Below, piece by piece: positions 35,201 through 47,261 of a stretch of 64,000 nucleotides of DNA (position 1 is the first letter of the stretch; each line of letters begins with the position of its first letter). The translations under genes were made by a program, and so were the position numbers. The stretch covers positions 1-64,000 of the forward strand of contig JAAVVG010000038.1 of the NCBI GenBank assembly GCA_012976225.1, in the 5' to 3' direction. The stretch is from Golubevia sp. BC0850 (lineage: Eukaryota > Basidiomycota > Exobasidiomycetes > Golubeviales > Golubeviaceae). The notes beneath the pieces were generated by a model that did no database searches, was not told where the DNA came from, and was given only the letters and a program-made list of their open reading frames with translations.

Positions 35201-37068
35201 CTCGTCTGTTCTTGATTTTCTAGTCCTCTCTCGATCTATACTATCGATTCGCCTCTGTTCTCATGCGACACAGTCCTTCAGCTACCGTCACATCTTGGCA
35301 ACGTCAGCCGGCTCTATCTCCACGACGACTTATCCCAGCAATGCTTCAACACCGACCTCGAAAAGAGAAAGGCGAGAAGAACGAAGCTGTCAGGTACCTT
35401 AGACATGTCATCGACATACAAGGAAGTACAGACAGTGCGGTTCATAATTTCATCCTCACTCTACTGGCTGCTGACGGGGATGCCTCGTCTACGAAAACCT
35501 TGACCAATGGAAGCAAAGATCATGATCAAGTCAAGGAAGATAAGATCGAGAATGATCTCTTCGATGGATCATCTCTTCTTCCGAACTCTTCTTCCGCTCT
35601 TCTCTCTTTCATCGATGCTTCAAAGCCAAATCCATCGACACGTCAACCTTATTACGATCTCGACTACGCTCTTAGGACTTGTGCTACCTACGGCCGAGTG
35701 GAAGCCTGCGTGCGAATCTATGCTAAGATGGGACTCTATGAGAGTGCTGTCGATCTAGCGTTGGGAGGAGGTCACGATTCTTCTTCGGACGGTCACGACG
35801 TGGTACAAGAACACGAAAAGAGTCTCACTTCGGAGAATTCTAACCTTCCATCTCCTAATTGGACCGATCAAAACCAGAAGGATATCGAGCTTGCTTGTAG
35901 TTGTGCTGAAATGGTGGAAGGAAACGATGATCTAAGAAAGAATCTGTGGCTTAGGATAGCCAAGTTCGTCGTGAAGAGGCGCCGCGATATCAAAGCGTGA
36001 GTCTGGAGTAAGAATCATACCCTCTTGTTTTTTCCCGCTCACTGACCTCTCTCCTCTTGTCTCTACTCTTCAGAGCCATGGAGTTTCTGTCCTTGACACC
36101 TCTACTCTCGATTGAGGACATTCTTCCATTCTTCCCTGACTTCTTCATCATTGACGATTTCAAATCCGAGATTTGCTTAGCTCTAGAAGGCTATGCGTCA
36201 AGAATCGAAGAATTGAAATCCGAGATGGACGAGGCTACTAGAAGTGCCGAATCGATTAGGAAGGACATGGATCGATTGGGAGAGAGATTCGTCACAATCG
36301 AACAAGACGAGAAGTGTGGAATGTGCAGCAAGAGGTTAATGGAAAGAGGATGCTATGTGTTTCCTTGTCGACATGGCTTCCATGCCGATTGTCTCATTGC
36401 GGAGGTGAGTTTCGGAAAGGAGTGTAGAAGGCGATGCGACTTCTCGACGTTGGTCTGATCATTTACTCTATCGTCCCTTGCTTCTTTCCCTTCCCTAGAC
36501 GACCCGACATCTACCTCAAAGAACTCTTCGACGAATCTTGGAACTTCAAGAGGCATTGTCAGTGTTGACTTCAGGATTGATTCCATCTCTTCCGCCTTCC
36601 TACTCTTCCGCCTTAGCTTCCTCTTCAGGCGCAGCCTTAGGAGCGGCTTCATCTTTCGGTAGAAGAGCCGGTGCAGGGCTAGGTTTGGACAAGCTGAGAG
36701 AGTATGTTCTTCCAGATGCTATCGTTGGAGCCATCTCGACTGGAGTTGGCATGTCAGTCGAAGGTGGTCGGCGAGTTCTAGCCCCTCTAGATCCCTTCAC
36801 TCTTCCAGCAACTTTGGGAAGGAATTCTGGAAATACTCTTTCGGTAAACGACAAGGATTTGGGACCGAACGAAACCGGAGACGATAAATCCAAAAACACG
36901 ATGAAGCCGATGACGGAAGAAGAAGAGGAGAGAGTCAACTCTTTGAGAGACGAATTGGATGGATTGGTGGCCAGTTCTTGTGTTATTTGCGAAGGAACTG
37001 TGGCTGCTATTGGTAGAGGGTTTATCAGGGAAGGAGAAGAGGTCGAAGAGGACTGGTCTCTGTATTAA
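32279..37068 (+). CDS. VPS18: Vacuolar sorting protein VPS18 (Pep3), HOPS/CORVET core subunit
   Basis: Class C Vps core subunit needed for endosome and vacuole tethering and fusion. Ten exons (32279-32289, 32357-32561, 32735-33761, 33840-33932, 34019-34647, 34732-34905, 34986-35147, 35224-35996, 36074-36404, 36499-37068) give 1324 residues. The first coding exon has only 11 bases and yields MFDDFVQTSN after splicing. The Vps18 beta-propeller starts at PPIFQLGRVQYAFPAPLALL and includes KILPKLKGLIVESVAWN. Clathrin-repeat-like helices follow (ILLHYASIIGDYERIVRHWV, EACVRIYAKMGLYESAVDLA, LRKNLWLRIAKFVVKR, LTPLLSIEDILPFFPDFFII). After a coiled coil comes the RING-H2: CGMCSKR, then FPCRHGFHADCL near residue 1110, with the final zinc pair in SSCVICEG. 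An alternative small membrane protein in the unspliced 5' region was rejected. Confidence 0.95.
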
Positions 37069-37483
37069 CAAGCTTCGTACAATGTAACCTTCGCAAAAAG
37101 TGAAGCTTGAAGTTTGGTTGCCTGAGTGGCGTTTTACTGATTACTAAGAGGCACTTTTGAGTCCCGTTTGCTTTTTCAAGGTCTATTGAAGCAGTGTTTC
37201 GAAGGACGGAGAGGGCTCTTCTCCGTCGCCCTCAGACAGCAGTGTTTCTTCGTCTCTGCGTTTCAGCTTTCATTCATTCATTCAAGCTTTGTATTTATTC
37301 ATCTCTCAAAACAAGAGGGAAAGGCTTGAGAAAACGCTTTGGTAAAAATTTAGCAAGAGAAAAGAGGGGGATGAATTTGGACAAAAAGAGAACGGGATCT
37401 TTATTGAGAGAAAGAAGAGAGATGGGAATACGAGTGTTCCTTTTGAACTTGTAATTTGGATTCTTTGATGTGTTTTCCGGCAT
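37069..37483. other. Intergenic between convergent VPS18 and DAK1
   Basis: 3' flanks of two convergent genes; nothing else is seen. Confidence 0.5.
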
Positions 37484-40294
37484 TTATTGGAGAGCTTTAC
37501 GGATTCCATCGACAAGAGCCCAGACTCCCCACGCACCTGGATCAGGCTGGGAAACCGTCGGAGAAAGGAGAGAAAGATTTGGTCAATCGGGGGAAAGGAG
37601 GTCTTTCATCACAACAATGATCCGATTTCTGAGTACTCACTGGCATGTCTCCACCATCTTTGCTAGCAACGTAAGTAGCTCTACCAAGTCTAGCTGTCAT
37701 CGCCTTTGTATCCTCAGCACCCTTTCTAGCATCCTTTACAGCTTGATCTAAGCCTTTACCGCCTCCAAGACTTCTACAGAATGGAGTGAGCGAATCAATC
37801 AAAGTTCTGTCACCAGGTCTAGCTGGAGTATATCTTCCCAAATTCTCCAAAGCAGTTTCAGCAGCTTTACCCCATTCATCGATTCCAGCAGGTTTACCTT
37901 CAGACTTGTTATCAGCAGAAGCAGAGACTAAACCTTGAACCAAACCAGCGAAGAAAAGAGCATAGATAGCGCCTGAAGTTCCACCCATGTTAGATTCGAT
38001 TGTTGAACCGATAGATAGACAAGTTCCAGCAGCAGTGTCGAAAGAGATCTTTCCATCTGAAATAGCTTTCTTGATAGCATTGGCACAGTTAGCTAAAGTC
38101 TCTCCACAATCTCCATCTCCGACGATAGTGTCGAATCTGGTTAATTCTGGTTCAACTTCAACAGCAGCGGCACAAGCTGATAGAATGGCTTTCTTGACTA
38201 GTTCTGGATCTCCATTGGTTGGTCCTCCTTGCTTTCCAGTTCCTTCAGTGCTGAGAGCTGAAACTGAACCTCCTTGAGAGCGTACTTCCTTGAGACGGTC
38301 TTCGGCTTCTTTGGCTTCGACTTGACGATCACGAGGCTTTCCAGTTGGGCTACCCCATCCTGTGGTGACTCCGGCCCATGAGAAGGCGTCGGTTGGAGCA
38401 TCTAGAAGAGCGAGAAGATCCTGTCCAGTCTTGGCAGAGATGCGCTTGTGGTTGACCAAGGAGACTCCGAATCCTGGAGCGTTAAGGGAGGTCATGTACT
38501 GAGAACAGAAGACACGAGATGGGTACAGACCCCAGTCTTTCTCTGTTGAGTGGTGATGTTACGAGAGGAAGAAAAAGATGAGAAGAGAGGCGAGGCAAAA
38601 AGGAGAACAGAAAAAGACGACTCCTTCTACCATCGTCGAGCAAACTCACCAAGCTGTCCTAAAACCTCATCAGTAACAGCGTTCATTTCCAATTGAGACA
38701 TTCCACCCAAATTGTTAATGAAAACGACTGGAGCATCTTCCTTGTCGAACGGAGTGTAGGCCCTATCCTTGTCATCTTGATTTAACATTAATTTCAGCAT
38801 TTCTTTAATGATAGCATCTGGAGTTGGTTTTTGGTCGTAATGTTTGAAACCTGGTTCGTTATGAATACCCATTCCTAATTCACAAGCATCTTCAGCCAAA
38901 GCTCCACGATCTTCGTCTCCCTTTGGCCTTCCAGGAACATGACAGTGATCCAAAGAAGTTCCAATAGTGACGGTGTTATCGATTAAAGTTCTACCCAATT
39001 CAGCTAATTGTTTGACGTTTAAACCTTTTTCTGAAGCAGCTCCTAAGATCTTACAGGTGAAGATGTTACCTGCTAAACCTCTTCTTCCAACTAATCCTCC
39101 ACGTTCTCTTCCTACTGCTACGTCGTCTCCGACGATGACCATCTCGACTCCTCCAGATTGCTTGTTTCCAGAGTAGGCTAAAGCTGCACGAGCTTTCTCA
39201 GCTGCTAGACCAAAGTTGAGACAATCTCCAGTATAGTTGTTGACTATTAGAATCACTCCAGCGTCTGTGTTGGCGAGATCTAGACCTGAACAGATCTGGG
39301 AAGCTGATGGAGAGGCGAAGATATCTCCGGAGATGGCAGCTGTAAGCATACCACGTCCGATGACTCCAGCGTGTCCTGGCTCGTGACCAGCTCCACCACC
39401 AGAGATGACGGCAACCTTGTCGTTGGAATGAGTACAGTCATAGATAACTTTGTCTGGAGCGTAGCTGGAGGCGGGGGAGGTAGAGTGGAAAAGGACGTGG
39501 GTGAGCATGCTGTTGGGATGTTGGAACTAGGGAAGCCTCGAACATTTGGATCAGGTAATGGGAAGCAGGGGAAGAGGGAGGGGAATGATTGGACTCTCCC
39601 GGAGCCACAAGCTAGCAAAGTGGAGCAGAGAGGAGAGATAAGAAACTTCCGTCTTCACGACTCTGCCTCCCTCTCTTTTGGCCATTCGAATTGATGAAGA
39701 GTTATTCTGACTTCTCTTGACCAATTCATAGCCAACCCCATCCCATCGCTCTGCCTCCCTGTGCTTCACTCCTTCCAGCTACGCGTACTTTCGCTCTAGC
39801 CCTCCTTCTCTTCGAAACCATGTCCCGCAGATCCGAAAAACCTATTCCCTCCTGCTCTCAAATCGAGCTCTATTGTCTATTGAGGTCAACAGAGTGGTGC
39901 CCTTATCCTCGCTAGACCTGCTGAGGCACCTCCTTCAGTCCTAAGCAGCCAAGAGCAGATGCCACCGAACACTCGCCTCGCTCCCAAAGAGATTGGACGA
40001 GGTGTAAGGGGCTACGCATTTGATGGTAGCAAATGGACTGATGGTAAGATAGTCTCGCAGGATATGCCGTCTACCCTCTTGGCGAGCAAGAGTGGGGGAG
40101 GACCAGCTGGAGCTCGTTCTATCTCATTTCCCGCCTGTACCTTCCTCCTGCATCTGTCCTTCTAACCCCAAAGCTCAAGTAACACCACCGATTGACTGAA
40201 CTTACAATCTGAGGGCTGGGTTGAGAGCAATGGCACCACGAATGGATTTCTCGACTAAACCTTGTGGGTTATCGAAAAGATGCTTGGTAGCCAT
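37484..40294 (-). CDS. DAK1: Dihydroxyacetone kinase
   Basis: Cytosolic ATP-dependent kinase that phosphorylates dihydroxyacetone to DHAP, used in glycerol use and detoxification. Exons 40294-40206, 39464-38650, 38542-37641 and 37546-37484 give 622 residues. The N-terminus MATKHLFDNPQGLVEKSIRG is typical. The DhaK domain shows VAVISGGGAGHEPGHAGVIG with the substrate-binding histidine region, IVNNYTGDCLNFGLA and FINNLGGMSQLEM. The DhaL domain shows FDTIVGDGDCGETL for Mg-ATP binding, then IESNMGGTSGAIYALFF, GDRTLIDSL and GAWGVWALVDGIRKALQ at the end. The first intron is 741 bp, by far the longest in the window. Confidence 0.96.
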
Positions 40295-40867
40295 GTTGAT
40301 TGAGTCTGACGAGTTATTTGAAGGGGTCTGTTAAGATTGGATAGACATATGGAAGAGTAAGGAAGGATGGTCAGCCCAGTTGTTGAGTGAAGATGAGAGG
40401 ATGAAGTGGGGAAGAGGGAACGTCCGCGGGGAGGAGTGAGACCAGCTTCTTCTAGCTGGAGATGACTGAGGGACTTACGTTTGTTTCAAAGATTTTGTTT
40501 GAAATGAGAAGTAAAAGATTTTCAAGATCGATGACTTCTATCCTAGCTTGTGGGGGAAAAGAAAAGAAGAGAGAGACAAGTTTCTTCTCGCCCCAACTCA
40601 ACTCAGGCGAGGTGGAGCAATCAAACTGGCTTGTGCGTTCGAGCCAAACGCTTACTAACGAACGGACCACTTGATATTCCCCGATAAGATCAAGGCTCTC
40701 TTTCAAGATTGTAGAGAATCGTACAGATCTAGATCGGAATCTTCACGAGTATTTTGACAAAAACAGAATCGGTTCCATCAGAACGAACCCCTCACCCCCC
40801 CCCCTTTTTTTTGTTTTCCTTTTCACTCTTCTCTCCCTCGTCATCCTGGCCCTCTTCTGACTCTCAA
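40295..40867. other. Intergenic: DAK1 promoter region
   Basis: DAK1 upstream sequence. It contains a pyrimidine tract near 40793-40820 (a C run followed by a T run). No gene is called. Confidence 0.5.
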
Positions 40868-42134
40868 TCGTCTTTGTCACTTTCATCATCACTAAATTCG
40901 AACAGTTTATGAGCTTTCAAATTTCAGGCAAACCATTCCAAGCTTCATCACCATCTTTCCCTTCCTTGAATTCATCTCTGAAAAGTGGTTTGTTCTTCAT
41001 GATCTCTTCAACCTCTGCATCACTTTTATCTCCATAAGCCTTTGAAATGGAAAAACCTTTCTATAATCCTTTTCTTCTTCTCTGATTCCAGATTTTATCA
41101 ATATCAAAACTTGTTGAAACCAGAGTCCACCAGGTTGAAGTTGACAACCTTCCGCTCTCTCGAAATCCTATCCAGCTTACTGGACTCTCCGCAGGAGCAA
41201 AGGTAAAAGATTCCAGAGGATTCTCCATTTAGAAATGGTTTCTTGATCTATGAGATTTGAGAAGTCTTTTCCATCTGTAATCTTATGGATTTTTCTAGGT
41301 CATTTGAAACATCCTTGATTTCTGTTTTGAGGTTCTTGACTACTTTCCACTTCAAGATTCCGATCAAGACTTCTAATAGAAGATTAGCATCTTCTTTAAA
41401 GATGGTTAAACTGACTTGTTTGAATTTGAAGAAAGATTGAGGATCCTTTTCAGAGCCTAAACATTTTAAAACCATGCTGGAATGATAGAAGAAAGTTTGT
41501 CTTTGAGCTTCAAAACAGGCGTTGAAAACGAAGGGAGGGATCATGAGATGTTGCTTCAAAAGGTTTTGCTGCTGTTTCAATGCCACTAATTGGTCTTCTT
41601 CGGTTTTTGCGTAGTACTTGATGGCAAACTCGACTGCCTTCATACGAGTCAAATTGTCCAAACCAGTCTTGAGATTACCATCGTCATAGAAAAGACAAGT
41701 TAAGAGTGATTAAATCAACTTTTCACCTTCAACTTTTGAATGAACTACTTCAGATTGAGCTTTGAAGAGAAGTTCGGAAGCAGTCGCAGTTGGCGGAGCT
41801 TCGTCTTTGAGGCTCATCCCTAGGAAAGCTAAAGGGTAGAGAGAAGAGTGAAAGTAGTGTTAGTGAGGAAAAATCCCTTTTCAAAAGATTCTGATCCATC
41901 TGTTGAATCTTTTGAAGAGGAAGACGAAGACGAAACTGGCCTTGGATTTCCTTTTCGAGCATGATCGATAGCGGTAAGACAGTTTTTCTTGTCGAGAATT
42001 TGACGATCTTTATCAAATTGGAGAATCGGTTGATTGTAATTCATTGTAGCGGATTGAGATTTTAAAGTGGAAGTCCAAAGATTCCAAGAAAGAAGGAAGC
42101 AAGGAAGGAACTTTCTTTCGAGGACGAATCTCAT
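40868..42134 (-). pseudogene. AT-rich unknown gene or gene remnant
   Basis: I do not recognise it. Minus-strand pieces look coding but do not join cleanly. From 42134, MRFVLERKFLPCFLLSW leads to YNQPILQFDKDRQILDKKNC and a Ser-rich tail. A piece near 41822 reads GMSLKDEAPPTATASELLFK. The main frame 41661-41248 has RMKAVEFAIKYYAKTEEDQL, PPFVFNACFEAQRQTFFYHS and VSNDLEKSIRLQMEKTSQIS. A last piece near 41053-40930 reads GFSISKAYGDKSDAEVEEIM and DEFKEGKDGDEAWNGLPE, and is out of frame with an acidic FEFSDDESDKDD tail. Codon use is more AT-rich than in the neighbours. It may be a fast-evolving orphan with unusual introns or a decaying gene. Confidence 0.4.
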
Positions 42135-42472
42135 TTACATTTTCGACGTCGAGAACGAACCTCCTTCCCTTCTCAGCGTCACGAATAGCAACTACCTTGA
42201 TTGACTTTCTTTAAACTCGTCATGATTCAGCCAGAGTCATTTCTGATATATTTCAAGTAATGGCTGAAACTGTTGGATGTTCAAACCGTGGCTTTAAAAG
42301 AAAAGAAAGCGATGGAGGATCGACAGAAACAACAATCATAGGTCAAGACAATCGAGGCCTCTCTCTCACACACACATATTCCAAAACAAAGTGAGAGCTA
42401 TTGATTCCAAAGCAGAAAGTAAAGAGCAATCTTCATCGAGATACAGCATTTTGGGAGTAAGAGATTGAGTAT

Positions 42473-44915
42473 TCACAGAGCATTGGCAAGTTCAGCTGAC
42501 CTCGCCTTGACTTTAACGTAACAAGGATCTTTGATTAAAACGAAGCAGTCCTTGATAGATTTGACGAAAGTCTCTGGGTTGAAGCCAGGCTATTTTAAAG
42601 AAAGGATCGATGGAGGGAAAGAGCTCGATCAGCAAGGTGAAAAAAAGCTGAGACGTCGACCTGAAGAAGAGTTAAGACTCACAGCGAATTCAGCATCAAA
42701 AGTCTGAATGAATCTAGCGACAAAGAGTCTCAGCTCCATGAGACCTACTTGTTTTCCGATACAGCCTGGGCAGTGAGGATGGAAGAGAAAAGAGGTCAGA
42801 GGTAAACCCTTGGTACTTTTCATATTCCCCAGTTTCAGTTCGATTCTATGACTCACCTGTAGGTCCGAATCCGAAAGCGTTGAAAGCCTTTGAGTTATGA
42901 ACAGTCTCTTTTGAAGAATCCAACCATCTATCAGGATTGAAGTGGTCTGGATTGGAGAAATTCTTTGGATCACGATGGATTACGTAGGTCGGAGCAGAGA
43001 TTACGATATTCCCTGGAATATGTACACCACATTTGAGCGGTATTCCCTCTGGAGGACTGATTCTTTGAAGTCCACTTGCGACTGAGAGAGAGGGAGAGTT
43101 ATAGAAAAAGAGGTTGACGCTTTAGCTTAGAATTGACATGAACCTCACTATCTGCCCTTTCAAAACTCACCAGGAGGCCACAATCTCAAAGTTTCATTTA
43201 TGACAGCATTCAAATAATCACAATCTTTCCCCAATCGACTTAAATCATCAGCTACAGATCCTGGAAAAGCAGTTTCAATCTCTTCTTGAAGTCTCTTATA
43301 AGCACCTGGAGTGTTAATCAAATGAAACAATGCCAAACACATTGTGTTTGAAGAAGTATCGGATCCCGCAACTACCAATAAGCCAGCATCGGCAGTTAAT
43401 TCTCCCATACTCAATTCCTTTCCACTCCTCTTCTTGGTTTCTCCTAAAATGTGAGAGAAAACATCTTGTTCTATGACTTGTTTATTGGGTTTTCCTGATA
43501 GACGTTCTTTTAGAGCATCTCTGGCCCATCTTTCCAGAGCTACTATTGGCGTTGGGATGGGACGGAGAAGAGCTGGCATGTAGGGTACGTTTCCGATCTG
43601 TGAGAAGGAAGGTTCAAGTCGAGAGAGATTTGAGAAAGAAAAAGATGAGGAAATCGTTCCTTTTTTCAGGGAAATGGATCCCGTCATTCAATTGAAACTT
43701 ACAGCCATGATCAAGACTACAGCTTCTTCGATGAGCTGTTGGATAATGGGGAAAGAGAAAAAGGTTCGTCAGAATCGACGTTGGGTGGCAAATAAACCTC
43801 AACCAAGAAGAATGATCCTTACCTCGATTGGTCTGCAGGTAGTAGCATTCTTAACCATATCGAACCCTTTACCAAATCCTAATTCACCCATCACGTCGAA
43901 TCCTGTGAAAATCGGAAACCCCACGAAGAGACAAAGGGTCAGCTTAAAAAGCTCTCACTTTTTCTTCTCTCTCCATTTCCATTCCCTCGACTCACCAAAC
44001 CAACTACACCACCTCCCAACATCCAGTTTCTCCTTGCCTTCCTTTCCAAACTTATTAATCTGAGAAATCGTTAAATTAACATTCCTAATCACACATTCTT
44101 CGTAACCTCTCAGAGCTTTGGCACTAAAACCAGCGTCCCAATTCTTACGTCTAACAGCATGATCAGCCATAGTTGGAGTGGATTGTAAATTGTATGCTTG
44201 ACATTCTGTGGTTTCCTTTGTGAAGGCGTAGAAAGGACCTCTTAAAGTTTTACCTGAAGGACCGGTAGCTCCGTAGATTGAAGAAAGTTCTTCTGGATCA
44301 TTGATACTCAGTTCTCTTGGACCTATGCGGAGGATTGGACCGTATTTATTGTGGAGGGATTGCATTAGGTAGGGACGCTGTGAGGGAGAAAGGAGAAAGG
44401 AGAGGCGTGAGATTAGGGCGATGAGAGTGGTCAGTGGCGAGAAGTTGAAAGACTCTTTAGGTTGTCCTTCAAACCTTAGAAAAGGGACAAGACAAAGGAT
44501 CTGAAACAAGTCTATGAAATGAACAAAGAAGACTCACTTGACCTTTCAGGTCTACAGGGACCATGAACCATTTTGAAATGATGAATCTCAAAGGACCTTT
44601 GAAACCTCCGATTGTTAATCTGTGAAAACCGATTCTATAAATCATCATACTTGACCAAATTGTAATCACGAAGATTCCAGTAGATTTCAAAGATAACAGA
44701 ATTGAAGACGAAACATCCTGGTTCCAATTGTTATGAATGAATCTTGATTGAAGAATGTTGTAGAGTAAAAGTGGATAGAAAACTTGTCGAGAACCTGGTT
44801 CTGAGATTTGAGATATTAAGTGAAGTGATAAGCCAGCTAAAATTGGTAGGTAGATTAGCAGCAGAGGTGAATCTGGAGATTGAAGAGCTGAGATTGATAA
44901 ATCTAATTCATACAT
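42473..44915 (-). CDS. Cytochrome P450 monooxygenase
   Basis: Haem-thiolate monooxygenase, probably anchored in the ER; the substrate is unknown. Eight exons (44915-44538, 44377-43996, 43902-43823, 43735-43703, 43597-43171, 43081-42857, 42765-42683, 42589-42473) give 574 residues. The N-terminal 120 residues hold several hydrophobic segments (LLLIYLPILAGLSLHLI, GIFVITIWSSMMIYRIGF), more than the usual single anchor. The body shows YGPILRIGPRELSINDPEEL, helix I LLVVAGSDTSSNT, the ExxR motif NETLRLWPP, the FNPDRW region and the haem loop FGFGPTGCIG with the axial Cys. Exon 4 is only 33 bases (LIEEAVVLIMA). It resembles multi-membrane-span basidiomycete P450s of tetrahydrofuran or pheromone-like clans, but I would not assign a subfamily. 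Confidence 0.94.
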
Positions 44916-45531
44916 CTTGAGAAGTTGTTGAGTGGTGGGTGAGATTCCAGAGAAAGATGTCTTGAACTGATTTGTATGGGGAGGGGAAGAAGAAGAAGGA
45001 CTTGACTTCTTATGGAAAGTTGAAGCCGAGAGAGAGAGAACTTTTGCGGGGGATGGAAGAGATAACCGGAGGATGAACGAGATTTCCGTGATTTAGAGGA
45101 CGGAAAATTTGGACTGGAGGAGTGGATACTGAAGGAGACCCTTCTCTTTTATGTCGAATGATTATCTGCCTGTTGCAAAGCACCAATCTTGATTTGAAGA
45201 TTTAAAAGCTTGTTGCTCGATGGAAAGCGAAGCGTCAGACTTTGGTGGGAAGAAGAGAGAGAGGGCTAAAGAGACGGATTCTTCCTCTTGTCCTATCCGA
45301 CACCGCTTAACCTGAGTCCGGTCCGTTCTATTCCCCAACACAATCCTAAGATAAAATTCAAGACACTCTGTAATCTATTTCAAACATTTCATCAACCAGT
45401 AAAGAAGGAAATGAGGGGAGAAAAGGTGGTTTCGTCGCGTGGACGTTCGCGATGACACAGACGCTCAGAAAAACTTCCAATGTTGCAATTGAACTCTCTA
45501 GTCAACGTGATAAAGTTTCCCTAGTCTAGCA
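44916..45531. promoter_or_regulatory. Divergent promoter region, P450 / unknown gene
   Basis: 616 bases between divergent start codons with no recognised motif; nothing coding is seen. Confidence 0.45.
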
Positions 45532-46455
45532 ATGTGTACGATATTCAAATCGCAACCAGCTCTATCAAGCGTCCGATCTCTCTCCTCAAAAGGCAGCTGC
45601 AGCTTCAAGTTGACCTCATTTCGATCCGTCATGATCAGTTCAACTTCTTCTGCTTCGAAGACGATCAAAGATCCGATTCATCCAACTGGAATTTATTATC
45701 ATTCACTTCCAAATTCATCCAATTCCTCAGCTTCCTCATCAACTTCACCATCATCTTCAACTTCCTCTTCCTGGGCTATTTCACTTCTACCGACTCCACC
45801 TTCTTCTTCATCTTCAGCTTCAATCTTAGCTCATCTACAACTCACAACTTCAACAACTTCAAAAGATGAACAAGATGATCAGATACCTTCACTTGTAAGA
45901 AGTAATCCTGATAACGTAAAACCTAACAAGGAGTTCATGAGAACTTTACATAAAATTTTTAGAGAGGAAATAGTGGAGAAAGATGACATGTTGAAATTTG
46001 AAGCTGGAATGAGAGGAAGTGGTTGGGCTCATTTGAGTGGTGAGTTAGTAACAACTGTAGAAAAGCCTATGATGTAGTCATCTGGGAATCGAAAAGCAGG
46101 AACTCATGTTGGAAACATGACAAGCAAAGCAGGGAGGAGTGCCATCTCTTCTCTGTTCTCTCTCTCTCTTCTTCCTAACCTCTCCCTTTCCCTTTATCCA
46201 TCTCCCCCTCATACAGACCCTCGTCACGAACTAATGCCAGGACGTATCCCAACTCCAGACTCAATCTTCGCAACCGTCGCTTTCTCAAATTCAGAAATTC
46301 AAATCTCCAAATCTGAAGAGGTTTCTGAGAACGGTTCGGTTCCTGGATATGAAGTGAATGACACTTATCGATTGATCACAAAAGAAGAAGGTCCCATTCA
46401 ATTAAGAGACGAGTGGTTGGAGGTGGTCAGGAGGAGGTTGGAGGAGGTGAATTAG
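45532..46455 (+). CDS. Unknown fungal protein, possibly mitochondrial
   Basis: Two exons (45532-46039 and 46217-46455) joined by GTGAGT/CAG give 248 residues. The N-terminus (MCTIFKSQPALSSVRSLSSK) is basic and Ser-rich without acidic residues, so a mitochondrial presequence is possible. The region to about residue 120 is low-complexity Ser/Thr. The folded part is NKEFMRTLHKIFREEIVEKD, GSGWAHLSDPRHELMPGRIP and DSIFATVAF. It continues through NDTYRLITKEEGPIQLRDEW and ends at EVVRRRLEEVN. I recall similar uncharacterised fungal proteins with a GRI-P-DSI/F motif, but I assign no function. Confidence 0.82.
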
Positions 46456-47146
46456 AAAGCAAATTAAAGCGAGGGAGGGAGAGTTTGAGTTTTGTATCTA
46501 ACGGACATGGAATGACAAAGGGGGTTTGAATCTCTTTGAAAGAAGTGGAGAGAGTGCTTGGTGGGAGGAAGAGGATCGAGATTTGGAAAGGAGAGAACAT
46601 AATAGAAGTGACTGAAATGGAAGGCTTGTCGATCCCTTTCGCCATTTTTCCTCTCCATCTCTAATCAAAAGGATTGATTTTACATCAGACCACTCTTCAC
46701 GCCTTTGACTCTTTGATTTGAATCTGTTAGATCTTTTACTGATGTCAGAAGTCTTGAAACGCAGTTCCCAAACAAAAGCTACCAAAGATCCAGTTTCGAG
46801 GTCAAGGGTGGGAGGGTGGGTTCAGGCGTTCAGGTCTACTGAATCTATAATTTCACAACTTGAATCTATTGAAATCACAACAGTCAAAGTATCTACAGGC
46901 AAAACTACCCTGAAAGACAAAGCTGAAGTTTGAAAATGTGAAAGCTAAAAAGTAGAGAGGTTGAAAATTGGCAGAACAAGAAGAAACTTGAGGATCTCAG
47001 CCAGAGGGAAAGAGAGATTTGTATCTAGGAGAGGTGCACTCATAAGCTTGTTTCTTTAGCAGCAGGAACCTGCTGAAAGCGGTCTGACGAGTTATTCTAG
47101 CTTATATATTTTAAAACCTGCAGATGCTCAAGAAAGTCATACAGCT
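46456..47146. other. Intergenic upstream of tRNA-Cys
   Basis: About 690 bases of flanking sequence. Frames on either strand are short and unconvincing. TATATATT at 47103-47110 lies about 40 bases upstream of the tRNA and could assist Pol III initiation. Confidence 0.45.
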
Positions 47147-47250
47147 GAGGCCTTAGCTCATCGGTAGAGCGAGTGATTGCAAACAAGCTTCGTTTCAGAT
47201 GAAATGGCTAGAATGATCACTAGGTAATTGGTTCGACTCCGATAGGCCTC
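47147..47250 (+). tRNA. tRNA-Cys (GCA) with a 33-nt intron
   Basis: A full cloverleaf is visible. The acceptor stem GAGGCCT pairs with AGGCCTC. The D stem is GCTC/GAGC with the loop ATCGGTA. The anticodon stem is AGTGA/TCACT, with anticodon GCA at 47179-47181. The T arm is ATTGG TTCGACT CCGAT. A 33-nt intron at 47183-47215 follows position 37, the canonical eukaryotic site. CCA is not encoded, as expected in eukaryotes. A T6 run at 47256-47261 is the Pol III terminator. Confidence 0.95.
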
Positions 47251-47255
47251 TATTA

Positions 47256-47261
47256 TTTTTT
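47256..47261 (+). terminator. Pol III T6 terminator of tRNA-Cys
   Basis: Six T residues start five bases after the tRNA 3' end, matching RNA polymerase III termination. Confidence 0.85.

Noticed and set aside
36600-37071. Minus-strand frames under VPS18
   Set aside because: Antisense shadows of a conserved exon containing the last zinc-binding Cys pair.
46464-46785. Overlapping minus-strand frames downstream of the unknown gene
   Set aside because: Short, mutually overlapping, and without splice context or domain signal.
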